Positions 46,505-54,162 of a stretch of 64,000 nucleotides of DNA are shown one piece after another. The notes under the pieces were generated by a model, which was given only the letters and a program-made list of their open reading frames with translations, was not told the origin of the DNA and did not search any database. This DNA comes from Peribacillus folii (GTDB taxonomy: Bacteria > Bacillota > Bacilli > Bacillales > DSM-1321): positions 1 to 64,000 of the forward strand of contig NZ_JASJOM010000006.1 of the NCBI RefSeq assembly GCF_030271255.1. The letters run 5' to 3'. Position numbers and translations under genes: made by a program. Each line of letters begins with the position of its first letter. The stretch's first letter is position 1.

Positions 46505-47851
46505 TTAATTAAGTGAAAAATTTGGATTTTTTTTAAGTTCTACTATTTCCAATAACAAAGCATCTTTTTCTTCTTCTAATTCACTTACCCTAAAATTATA
46601 TTTCTCTTCTATTGAAGTTACTTCATCGACATATAATTCTTTAATTTTTTTTCCCATTTTTTCAATTAAGCCTACTACTAAAGCATTTCCCATACAAAAA
46701 TACCTTGCTTTGTCAGGCATTCCCTCTGTCCAATTTGCAGGGAAATCATTAATCAGTTCACATTCAACAGGAGTCAAAATTCTTAATCTGTTTGTATCTA
46801 GGTCTCTAACTATATGTGTACTTCTGTTTTTAGTACCTTCACTAGTTAGCATTGTTCTTGCAGGGCTACTCAAATCATCTGGAAAATTCATCCCACCTTC
46901 AGCATACGTATATACATGGCCCGTATTAGAAGTTCGTGGAACTTTCTTTGGACCTTTCATGTATTCATACATTTCAAGCGTTGTTTTCCCGTTTTTACCA
47001 ACTTCTTCTTCATTCAAATAATATTTCTCATCTACAGTTTGATACTGCCTTGCTTCCTCTAATACAGTACCTAAAGTTTTTGCTGGTACCATTTCTGGAA
47101 TTATTTGCTCAGTATAATATTTGCCTTTTTTCATAACTCCAGCATTCATGAAATTGGCACTATAATTATCAGATATATCAACAATATCCAAAGGTAAAAC
47201 TTCACTAGAAGCAGGATGTTTAATTGATGTACCTTTAATGGGAAATTCAGATACAAAAAATCCCTCGTCATGAAGTATTTCTAATGATGAATAGTTTTCA
47301 AGTTTCCTAGCATAATTAGAGACTTCTCTGTAAGCGAATATAAATACTCTTCTACGTTTTTGTGCAAAACCATAATCAGCTGCATTTATAACTCTCCATT
47401 CCACTGTATAACCAGCATCTCTAAAACTAGCTAGCATGATTGCGAAATCTCTTCCTCGTTGTTTTGCTGGAGACTTCAAAAGTCTGTCTACATTTTCCAA
47501 AAGTACAAATGTTGGGTTTCTCAAATTAACTATGTCCATTATTTCCCAAAAGAGAACCCCTTTTTTTCCTTCTATTCCCGTTTCACCTGATATAGACCTA
47601 GCTACTGAATAGTCTTGGCACGGGAATCCCCCAACCAATAAATCATGGTTTGGGACTGTATTTTTTACCTTTGCTATATCTTCATTTGAATGAGTACCAG
47701 ATTTAAATCGCTCTGCATAACAATCAAAAGCATATTGAACTTTTTTTGAAGGTTCCCACTGGTTACCCCAAACAATATTAAAACCTTCGTTTCTTTCTAG
47801 ACCGAGTCTAAAACCGCCTACTCCGGCAAATAATTCTACTACATCTATCAT
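46505..47851 (-). CDS. C5-cytosine DNA methyltransferase, probably of the GATC type
   Basis: 448 residues from ATG 47,851, with AAAGGAAG ahead. All C5-MTase motifs are present: I VVELFAGVGGFRLG, IV GGFPCQDYSVA with the catalytic Cys, VI ENVDRLL, VIII AQKRRRVF, and X GNALVVGLIEKMG. The target-recognition region lies between about 190 and 320. Motif wording (NQWEPSKKVQ, FPCQDYSVARS, KSPAKQRGRDFA) is close to what I remember of M.Sau3AI, so GATC is the probable target. It is divergent to a decayed BglII/BstYI-type nuclease gene and 6.6 kb from the intact Sau3AI-type enzyme. Confidence 0.9.
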   Translation of the reverse strand: MIDVVELFAGVGGFRLGLERNEGFNIVWGNQWEPSKKVQYAFDCYAERFKSGTHSNEDIAKVKNTVPNHDLLVGGFPCQDYSVARSISGETGIEGKKGVLFWEIMDIVNLRNPTFVLLENVDRLLKSPAKQRGRDFAIMLASFRDAGYTVEWRVINAADYGFAQKRRRVFIFAYREVSNYARKLENYSSLEILHDEGFFVSEFPIKGTSIKHPASSEVLPLDIVDISDNYSANFMNAGVMKKGKYYTEQIIPEMVPAKTLGTVLEEARQYQTVDEKYYLNEEEVGKNGKTTLEMYEYMKGPKKVPRTSNTGHVYTYAEGGMNFPDDLSSPARTMLTSEGTKNRSTHIVRDLDTNRLRILTPVECELINDFPANWTEGMPDKARYFCMGNALVVGLIEKMGKKIKELYVDEVTSIEEKYNFRVSELEEEKDALLLEIVELKKNPNFSLN

Positions 47852-47972
47852 ATATATTGTACTTCCTTTCATTGTCGGAACATGTATTCTAATTATAATG
47901 TATTTTTACAATTAAATTAAGTAATTGAGGCTAACATCTATATGTTATTATTTACAAGAAGGGAGATAAGCT

Positions 47973-48415
47973 ATGAAAATAAGATTACATTCACACAGAA
48001 ATGCTCTTGCTATTCTCCAAAATGAACCAGAATACTAAGAAGGTTGGGCTGAGATACACCACATCCTAAACAACCCAAATGATGATAGAATTATTTTATT
48101 ATAAGAAAAAAAACAAGAGTCTTTCAACAAGTATAAATAAATTATTGAAAGATGATTTTAGCACTTTTGGTTGGCATACGGAAAGTGCAATTTTTAAGAA
48201 CCTCAATATCAGGATATAAAAGGTTACTATTGGAGACTAGATATGGCTAAAGACAATATATCAATCGAGGTTACTTTTAATTACTCTACTGTTATTTCAT
48301 GGGCATGGAACCTTTTAAAACCAGTACTACAAGTGAGCATAACCGTATTCAGAAAGCAATTCAAACAAAACTTGGTGTTATTATTTGTGCTACTCATGTT
48401 TTGAGTCAAGTGTAG
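47973..48415 (+). pseudogene. Decayed BglII/BstYI-family restriction endonuclease
   Basis: Begins with a good ribosome binding site (AAGGGAGATAAGCT) and ATG: MKIRLHSHRNALAILQNEPEY then a stop, EGWAEIHHILNN, a frameshift, then FSTFGWHTESAIFKN, and in another frame RLDMAKDNISIEVTFNYSTV and, after a further frameshift, HNRIQKAIQTKLGVIICATH. DxxxxxxxIEV-F is the active-site region of the family. At least two stops and two frameshifts make it non-functional. It is divergent from the methyltransferase with a 121-bp gap, the classic RM layout. Characterised members cut AGATCT or RGATCY. Confidence 0.7.
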
Positions 48416-48448
48416 TAACACGTGGCTACTTCTGTCTTCTTGATTTGT

Positions 48449-49369
48449 TTAGTATTTTAAATTACTGAGCGGGTTGAATTTTTCATTCTGTTCCCTTAAT
48501 GCAGTACCCCAAATAGCAAGGTACTTCTCTGTCATCTTTAGATTGCTGTGACGCAACATTTTTTGAAGCGTAAATACGTCGCCGCCATTCATTAAGAACC
48601 TGTGTGCAAATGTGTGTCTAAAAGTGTGGGCTGATAATCTAACATCTTTGAAATTCATTATTTTCTTCAAACGTTTAAAGACATTCTTAACTGCATCTGT
48701 TGTCATAGGTTTGTTTTCCCTGTTTATAAAAACATTCTCAGAAGGTTCTGGAAAGTGTTGCTGACAAAACACCTTGTATTCTGCAAGTTCCTTCACCAAC
48801 TTATCTGTAATTGGAATACTTGCTTGCGTTCGATTTTTACCAAAAACTATGATTGTGCCTGTAACCAAGTCAACCTCTTTCCATTTAAGATTACATAACT
48901 CACCTAAACGCATTCCACTACCAAGCAAGGTAAGAATTAGAGTGTAATCTCTATAGGCGTAAAACGAGTGTTCCCTGCCTTTTAATCTTCTGTAATAGTT
49001 CAACATCTGTTTAATGTGATTGTCACTAAAAACATCGATTTTAGTGTCCGTCTTAGCCTTCTCAATCTTAGACAATGGATTTCTTTTCTCCACAATTATG
49101 TCACTTTCAACCATGAAATTGAAGAATGCTTTTAGGTTCTTAATTTTCGTGTTTACTGTTACTGGGTTATTCTTTTTTAGTTTCATACAGTAAAGGAAAT
49201 AAGACTTAACTATATTTGCAGTTACATCTTCCACATTAAGGATTTCCTTATCAACACAAAATCCTTGAAACTCATTTAACTGAATCATATAATTTTTAAT
49301 TGTTTGTTCAGACAGGTTTTTGAACTCCCTGTCATCTTTAAAATCTTGAATAGCAAATTTCAACAACAT
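48449..49369 (-). CDS. Tyrosine recombinase, integrase of the tRNA-Val element
   Basis: 306 residues, XerC/D-like size. Catalytic residues present: Arg in GSGMRLGELCN, Lys in FGKNRTQASIPI, HTFRHTFAHRF, RHSNLKMTEKYLAI with the nucleophile Tyr. The N-terminal SAM-like domain spans 1-105. Its ATG lies 132 bases from the right tRNA-Val copy, the position expected of a tRNA-targeting integrase. The start codon directly follows the T-run of a hairpin, so expression is probably attenuated. Confidence 0.9.
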   Translation of the reverse strand: MLLKFAIQDFKDDREFKNLSEQTIKNYMIQLNEFQGFCVDKEILNVEDVTANIVKSYFLYCMKLKKNNPVTVNTKIKNLKAFFNFMVESDIIVEKRNPLSKIEKAKTDTKIDVFSDNHIKQMLNYYRRLKGREHSFYAYRDYTLILTLLGSGMRLGELCNLKWKEVDLVTGTIIVFGKNRTQASIPITDKLVKELAEYKVFCQQHFPEPSENVFINRENKPMTTDAVKNVFKRLKKIMNFKDVRLSAHTFRHTFAHRFLMNGGDVFTLQKMLRHSNLKMTEKYLAIWGTALREQNEKFNPLSNLKY

Positions 49370-49373
49370 AAAA

Positions 49374-49416
49374 AGACCACTTCCTTCTCGTTTTCCATAA
49401 GAAGGTTAGTGGTCTT
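49374..49416 (-). terminator. Terminator directly before integrase start
   Basis: AGACCACT/AGTGGTCT outer stem plus CTTCT/AGAAG inner stem; on the minus strand it ends in GGTCTTTTT immediately followed by ATG of the integrase. It terminates transcripts coming from the tRNA and hides the AAGGAAG ribosome binding site. Confidence 0.65.
49400..49414 (-). promoter_or_regulatory. Arm-type site at right element end
   Basis: AGAAGGTTAGTGGTC on the plus strand, the exact reverse complement of 34,592-34,606. Further GACCACTT-type copies at 49,375 and 49,443. Confidence 0.55.
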
Positions 49417-49494
49417 AAATGTAAGAATAGGGTCTGGTAACGACCACTTTCTTACTCAGGTTGTATAATACTTGCAAAACCCTTGATACGCCTC

Positions 49495-49580
49495 AGTTGA
49501 TGACCTGTGAGGGATTCGAACCCACGACCCCTTCCCTGTCAAGGAAGTGCTCTCCCACTGAGCTAACAAGTCGTATGTAT
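49495..49580. repeat. 86-bp direct repeat, right attachment-site copy
   Basis: Identical to 34,463-34,548. Marks the boundary between accessory DNA and the conserved chromosomal block. Confidence 0.9.
49501..49572 (-). tRNA. tRNA-Val(GAC), right (probably original) copy
   Basis: Same 72-nt cloverleaf as the left copy, anticodon GAC. Upstream on the minus strand are TTGACT, a 16-base spacer and TATAAT (49,615-49,642) in chromosomal DNA, so this copy keeps the native promoter. Confidence 0.93.
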
Positions 49581-49614
49581 GAGCTTGCGTGTGAATTACT
49601 TAAGTACATAATTT

Positions 49615-49642
49615 ATTATAAGTTTTTTTGGCGAAAAGTCAA
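49615..49642 (-). promoter_or_regulatory. tRNA-Val promoter
   Basis: TTGACT-16-TATAAT on the minus strand, 43 bases before the tRNA 5' end. Confidence 0.65.
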
Positions 49643-49689
49643 CGCATTATATTAAAAAAGTTTTAATTTTATTTCATTTTTTGCAAAAG

Positions 49690-49741
49690 CGAACAATTGT
49701 TCCTTTTTCACTTGCATAAAAAACGTACGTTCGCATATAAT
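49690..49741 (+). promoter_or_regulatory. Promoter with two LexA-like boxes
   Basis: CGAACAATTGTTCC (49,690-49,703) and, inverted, CGAACGTACGTTTT (49,719-49,732) match the Bacillus LexA/DinR pattern CGAAC-N4-GTTCG with one and two mismatches. They flank TTGCAT (49,712) and lie next to TATAAT (49,736), so they would block the promoter of the next gene. Confidence 0.45.
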
Positions 49742-49779
49742 GTTAACAACCAAGTAAGTTAGCAAAGGGGCGATCGGGA

Positions 49780-50001
49780 ATGAAATATATACTTCGCAAG
49801 CATATGGAAGAAAAGGTTCCTCTGGAAATCATTTACCTCTCGGAGCAAGGAAAGATTACGCAGCGGAAAATCCAGGTGCTTGAGGTATATCCAGGCCATA
49901 TCCATGCTTTCTGTTTTCTGAGGCAGACGAAACGGACGTTTAAAATGAATAATATCCTTTCTGCCCGCCTCATCAAGGCAAAATATGATCGTTCCGGGTG
50001 A
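49780..50001 (+). CDS. Small WYL-like domain protein
   Basis: 73 residues. The sequence ends RTFKMNNILSARLIK, similar to the last strand and turn of stand-alone WYL domains, which bind nucleic acid or nucleotides. Preceded by AAAGGGGCGATCGGGA. First chromosomal gene after the tRNA. Possible SOS-type control is suggested by LexA-like boxes upstream. Confidence 0.6.
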   Translation: MKYILRKHMEEKVPLEIIYLSEQGKITQRKIQVLEVYPGHIHAFCFLRQTKRTFKMNNILSARLIKAKYDRSG

Positions 50002-50023
50002 GTCAGCCATGCTCACTAGACTA

Positions 50024-50581
50024 TCAACCGATTAACTCTTCTTCCTCCTGGATGTCCTTTTCCCGTTCTGTCAATGATTCTTCCTCATCCCTCAGGCGAT
50101 GGGCCAATCTTGAGGCGGCACTCGCGGCTATGCTTGCCACGATATCATCCAGGAAGGTATGGACGACCCCTTCCTGCTTCTTATCAAGCTCGTGGATGAC
50201 GCCAATTTTATTTTTATCCAGATGGCCGAAGGTCGTGACAGCAATGCTTCCATATCCAAGGACTGCACCGAAGGCGATGGTTTCATCGACTCCGAACAAG
50301 CCTTCATCGGATTCGACGATGGATTGGAGAGGTTCGGAGAGCTTTTTTTGCTCTGCCAGTTTATCAAGCTCCACACCGACAAGTATGGCATGCTGAATTT
50401 CCCTTTTCAGCAGAACACGCTCGACGCTGCGGATGCATTCCTCCAATTTCAGGTCAGCCTTGTATGGGATCTGCAGTTGGTAAACGATTTTTGCGATATC
50501 CTCCACACTGACTCCGCGCTCCAACAAAAGCCGCTTAGCCGCTTTTGTTACTTCCCTGCTGTGTACGTGTACTTCTGCCAT
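50024..50581 (-). CDS. YutG/PgpA-like phosphatidylglycerophosphatase family protein
   Basis: 185 residues. The fold signature of the soluble PgpA family is seen in DETIAFGAVLGYGSIAVTTFGHLDKNKIGVI and FLDDIVASIAASAASRLAHRL. The N-terminal ~60 residues are helical (EVTKAAKRLLLERGVSVEDIAKIVYQLQ), as in B. subtilis YutG. It probably acts on phosphatidylglycerophosphate or a related lipid phosphate. Single gene, convergent with its left neighbour. Confidence 0.75.
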   Translation of the reverse strand: MAEVHVHSREVTKAAKRLLLERGVSVEDIAKIVYQLQIPYKADLKLEECIRSVERVLLKREIQHAILVGVELDKLAEQKKLSEPLQSIVESDEGLFGVDETIAFGAVLGYGSIAVTTFGHLDKNKIGVIHELDKKQEGVVHTFLDDIVASIAASAASRLAHRLRDEEESLTEREKDIQEEEELIG

Positions 50582-50772
50582 TTAATTCGCCACCTTTTTT
50601 ATAGTATGATGGATATATATCCTTGTATTATACCATTAAATTTTCTAAATTTTTAGAAAATACAACGAAAATTTTCTATTCCAAATTCTTGGGACAGGAA
50701 AAACTCGCAAGGCTATGCTAAAATATTTAAGTAATAAATATTTCATTATAAATGATCATCGAGGTGCGGGAA

Positions 50773-51495
50773 ATGAGTTTACGCAAAGGTACAATTAAAG
50801 AGTATATGTTCAAAAGTGAAGCACTGGCGGAGGATTTGGAGCTGCTTGTTTACTTGCCTGCTAATTATTCTCCATTGTACAAGTATTCGCTTGTTATTGC
50901 TCAGGACGGGCGTGATTATTTTCAGATGGGCCGAATCGGTCGCGTAGTGGATGAACTGCTGGGTAATGAAGAAATCGAGAATATAATCGTTGTAGGCATT
51001 CCCTATAAAGATCGTTTTGACCGCAAAAGCAAGTATCATCCAGATGGGGAACAACACCTTGCATACATACGTTTCCTTGCCCATGAACTTGTCCCGTTTC
51101 TGGATGAAGAATTTCCGACCTATCAAATGGGACATGGCCGCGCCCTGATAGGCGACTCTCTTGGCGGAACCGTTTCATTATTGGCCGCCCTGAAGTATCC
51201 GCACACATTCGGGAAGTGCATCATGCAGTCGCCACTTACCAATGAAGCAGTGATGGATGCTGTACGTAATTTTGAGGATCCTCATCTCCTGGAACTTTAC
51301 CATGTAATCGGGACTGATGAAACCGACGTACCAACCACTGATGGGGATCGGGCAAATTTCATAGAGCCCAACAGGAAATTGCATCAATTATTGAACCAAA
51401 AAGGATTTCCGTGCTTCTATGAAGAATTTGAAGGTAATCATACCTGGAAATATTGGCAGGCAGATTTAAAAAGAGCACTACTGGAAATGTTCTGA
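50773..51495 (+). CDS. yjcH: Putative esterase YjcH (esterase D-like)
   Basis: 240 residues from ATG 50,773 (GAGGTGCGGG ahead). Alpha/beta hydrolase: the nucleophile elbow GDSLGG is at about residue 131, a conserved NHTWKYW near 220 supplies the His, and VIAQDGRDYF near the N-terminus the oxyanion region. Followed by yjcG and yjcF as in B. subtilis. Substrate unknown. Confidence 0.82.
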   Translation: MSLRKGTIKEYMFKSEALAEDLELLVYLPANYSPLYKYSLVIAQDGRDYFQMGRIGRVVDELLGNEEIENIIVVGIPYKDRFDRKSKYHPDGEQHLAYIRFLAHELVPFLDEEFPTYQMGHGRALIGDSLGGTVSLLAALKYPHTFGKCIMQSPLTNEAVMDAVRNFEDPHLLELYHVIGTDETDVPTTDGDRANFIEPNRKLHQLLNQKGFPCFYEEFEGNHTWKYWQADLKRALLEMF

Positions 51496-51566
51496 CCTAT
51501 AAAAAGGTTTCTCCACAACAGATCCAGCCACCATACAACCATTATAAATTTCAGGAGGTTTTATTT

Positions 51567-52082
51567 ATGAAATACGGTGTTGCCATTTTCCCTACGAAGA
51601 AACTTCAAGATTTAGCTAACTCCTATCGAAAGAGATATGATACGAAGTATGCGTTCATTCCACCGCACCTGACTCTTAAGTCAACGTTTGAAGCGACGGA
51701 TATGGAAATTTCGGCGATTGCTGACCAAATAAAAGCCGTTGCCCAAAAGTGCAGGCCTTTTACGATGAATGTGACGAAAGCTAAGTCCTTCCAACCGGTA
51801 AGCAATACGATCTATTTCAAGGTGGAGCTATCCGAAGGGCTGCAGGAGCTGCATGATGCGCTGAATGGTGAAGGCTTCATAAAAAGTGAAAATGATTATG
51901 CTTTCGTGCCGCACATCACCATCGCCCAAGATTTATCGGATAATGAGCATTCCGATGTTTTAGGTCAGCTAAGCATGCTTGATGTCAGCCATGAAGAAGA
52001 AGTTAAGCGGATTCATCTGTTGTATCAGCTAGAGGACGGTGCCTGGACGGTATACGAAACATTTAGGTTAGGAGCTGAATAA
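51567..52082 (+). CDS. yjcG: 2H phosphoesterase / 2'-5' RNA ligase-like YjcG
   Basis: 171 residues from ATG 51,567, with CAGGAGG ahead. The two H-x-T motifs of the 2H family are HLTL (about residue 34) and HITI (about 114). Acts on RNA or nucleotide cyclic phosphates in related proteins; cellular role unknown. Part of the yjcHGF operon. Confidence 0.88.
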   Translation: MKYGVAIFPTKKLQDLANSYRKRYDTKYAFIPPHLTLKSTFEATDMEISAIADQIKAVAQKCRPFTMNVTKAKSFQPVSNTIYFKVELSEGLQELHDALNGEGFIKSENDYAFVPHITIAQDLSDNEHSDVLGQLSMLDVSHEEEVKRIHLLYQLEDGAWTVYETFRLGAE

Positions 52083-52086
52083 ATTC

Positions 52087-52515
52087 GTGTTTGTAAAAAT
52101 TGCCGAAAACAGCCAAGAGCGTGAAGAAGCCTATATGATTCGAAGGCAAGTATTCGTTTTGGAACAAAATGTACCGATGGAAGAAGAAATCGATCAATAC
52201 GAAGACGTTTCCACACATTTCGTCTTATATAATGAGCAGGAACAGCCCGTCGGTGCAGGCCGTTTCCGGGTCATCGACAATATCGGTAAGGTCCAGCGCA
52301 TTTGTGTCCTGGCAGCTGGCCGTAAAAATGGTGCCGGGGCCATGATCATGAATGCAATCGAGGAATACGCCATCCAGCAGGAAATCCCTCAGTTGAAGCT
52401 TGATGCTCAGGTTCATGCCATTCCGTTTTATTCTAAATTAGGATATGAAATCGCGTCCGATGAATTCATGGATGCGGGCATTCCTCATAAAACGATGATT
52501 AAAACTTTATCATGA
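52087..52515 (+). CDS. yjcF: GNAT acetyltransferase YjcF
   Basis: 142 residues, GTG start after TTAGGAGC. The acetyl-CoA loop is RICVLAAGRKNGAGAMIMNAIEEYA (about 75-100), followed by LDAQVHAIPFYSKLGYEI typical of the ElaA/YjcF type. Last gene of the yjcHGF operon, closed by a terminator. Confidence 0.86.
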   Translation: MFVKIAENSQEREEAYMIRRQVFVLEQNVPMEEEIDQYEDVSTHFVLYNEQEQPVGAGRFRVIDNIGKVQRICVLAAGRKNGAGAMIMNAIEEYAIQQEIPQLKLDAQVHAIPFYSKLGYEIASDEFMDAGIPHKTMIKTLS

Positions 52516-52518
52516 CTT

Positions 52519-52561
52519 AAAAACGCTGTCTCTTCCGTCTTCTGATGGGACAGCGTTTTTT
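52519..52561 (+). terminator. yjcHGF terminator
   Basis: AAAAACGCTGTC/GACAGCGTTTTT stem with T-run. Confidence 0.8.
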
Positions 52562-52673
52562 CGTTCGTTCACGCCCGCCGCTTATCGTTTTATAAAAAAC
52601 CCTTTCCGTTCAATGGCAATATTCTCATAAATACATAGTCTATATATAGAAAGCAAGAAGGAGGGATAATTTT

Positions 52674-52937
52674 ATGGGTAACAATGAATTTAACCTGGAG
52701 GAGTCGCAAAAAAGATTAATGGAGTTGTTGGTTTCAAGAACAATGAGAAAACATGGTTTCAAAAAGGAGCATGTCGATCTTACTGAAAAAGAGAGAAACA
52801 ACCTGAGGGAAACCATTCGCTATTTACAGGAGCAATCACAAATCCTCATAAACCAGGGAAAAAACATCACGGAACATGATGTTAATCCAATTACGAATTC
52901 CATTCATAATAAATTCACGGATCCCAAAGATAAATGA
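52674..52937 (+). CDS. Small probable spore-coat-associated protein
   Basis: 87 residues, hydrophilic and helical, preceded by AAGAAGGAGGG. It has LEESQKRLMELLVSRTMRKHGF and LTEKERNNLRETIRYLQEQ. Position directly before cotX recalls cotV/cotW, but the similarity is not enough for a name. Confidence 0.6.
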   Translation: MGNNEFNLEESQKRLMELLVSRTMRKHGFKKEHVDLTEKERNNLRETIRYLQEQSQILINQGKNITEHDVNPITNSIHNKFTDPKDK

Positions 52938-53171
52938 TTCACCATATCAGCCAAACAACCTTACTTGCTGGCGAAAATTGAATGAACCAAGACATAGCAG
53001 CACTTCCATTCCAATCCTGAAACTCCAGCTTCTTTATCATTCATCCCCACACATCGATCCTTTTCAAAAGTATTTAAAAAAATAGACGAATGAATTGATT
53101 TATTCGTCCAACCAGAATAATCATCGAAGCATATTTTAATAGGGAATAAAACCTAAGGAGGAAAAAACGAC

Positions 53172-53663
53172 ATGAACCAAAATGTATACCGTAGCAACTG
53201 TAACACACATGAAAGCTGTGACAGAACTTGGTCAGCTCTGGACTCCGCTTCTAACCATCCCCTGACAGGATTCTGTAACGGCAACAATGACACACGGATT
53301 GACCAAGAGGCTAGACAGGATAATTCCCAGGTTCAGCTTTCTGAGGAACTTATTTACATTAAAGATTCTTGTAATGTGAATATCACTTCTACTGATGTTA
53401 AAGCTGCTCTTTCTCTTCAAGCTGCTCTTCAAGCTGCAATTGCGGTCATCGTAAGCATTTCCATTGCAGATGCTGATAATGCTGAAAGAATCACTCAAGA
53501 ATTAATCCAATCCTCTAATGTCAAACAAATTACGCGTCAAAAAACAATTGTTGAGAATAGCCGGGATATCGACATTACGACAACTGATGCACAAATCGCT
53601 CTAAACATCCAACTATTGCTGCAACTATTGTTAGCTTTAATCGTTGAAATAGACATCCTCTAA
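53172..53663 (+). CDS. cotX: Spore coat protein CotX
   Basis: 163 residues with the two Coat_X repeats: SEELIYIKDSCNVNITSTDVKAALSLQAALQ and KQITRQKTIVENSRDIDITTTDAQIALNIQLLLQLLLALI. A structural component of the outer spore coat/crust insoluble fraction. Expressed in the mother cell late in sporulation in B. subtilis. CTAAGGAGG precedes the ATG. Confidence 0.9.
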   Translation: MNQNVYRSNCNTHESCDRTWSALDSASNHPLTGFCNGNNDTRIDQEARQDNSQVQLSEELIYIKDSCNVNITSTDVKAALSLQAALQAAIAVIVSISIADADNAERITQELIQSSNVKQITRQKTIVENSRDIDITTTDAQIALNIQLLLQLLLALIVEIDIL

Positions 53664-53674
53664 GAAATCAACAC

Positions 53675-53702
53675 AAAAAGGACACTCACGTGTCCTCTTT
53701 TG
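53675..53702 (+). terminator. cotX terminator
   Basis: AGGACAC/GTGTCCT stem followed by CTTTTGT. Confidence 0.7.
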
Positions 53703-53717
53703 TATTTCGGGGCATTT

Positions 53718-54014
53718 TTATGCCATTTCGTTGAAAAGCACTCCCTTTCCCGTCATTGCAGCAGTCAGTTGGTCACTGGCCCTCATGGCCATTCGCATTT
53801 TATGCGTGTCTGATCCAGTTGCCCTTTCCCGGGTACGTTGATGAATCTTATCAAATTCATCAAAACTCCCCATCTTCTCTTCCAATACTTGATCGAAACG
53901 GATAGGTTGAATGGGTGTCGTTCCTTTAACAATTCTTACTTTCCCAGCAGCTTCGACCGTCCTGTTGGCATATTGAATATAATCGAATTGTGTTACCGGC
54001 GCTATGTATCCCAT
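53718..54014 (-). CDS. Hypothetical protein of 98 residues
   Basis: ATG 54,014 chosen because AAGGTGGGG lies just ahead; the frame opens 36 bases earlier without such a site. Begins MGYIAPVTQFDYIQYANRTV and ends LTAAMTGKGVLFNEMA. Similar short proteins occur in bacilli near this locus, but no function is known to me. Confidence 0.65.
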   Translation of the reverse strand: MGYIAPVTQFDYIQYANRTVEAAGKVRIVKGTTPIQPIRFDQVLEEKMGSFDEFDKIHQRTRERATGSDTHKMRMAMRASDQLTAAMTGKGVLFNEMA

Positions 54015-54162
54015 GTTTACCCCACCTTTTTTATGTTCGTATGCTTCCATTTAATACCCGCACAGGAATATAGGTAAACACCATTTCCGCATTCTTTTTT
54101 CTTCATCTTCTGGTATGATGGGTATTGCCGATATTTTTAATAGATTAGAGGGATCCATTTAT

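Noticed and set aside
50159-50656. 165-residue plus-strand frame opposite the PgpA-like gene
   Set aside because: Antisense to a recognised family with intact motifs.
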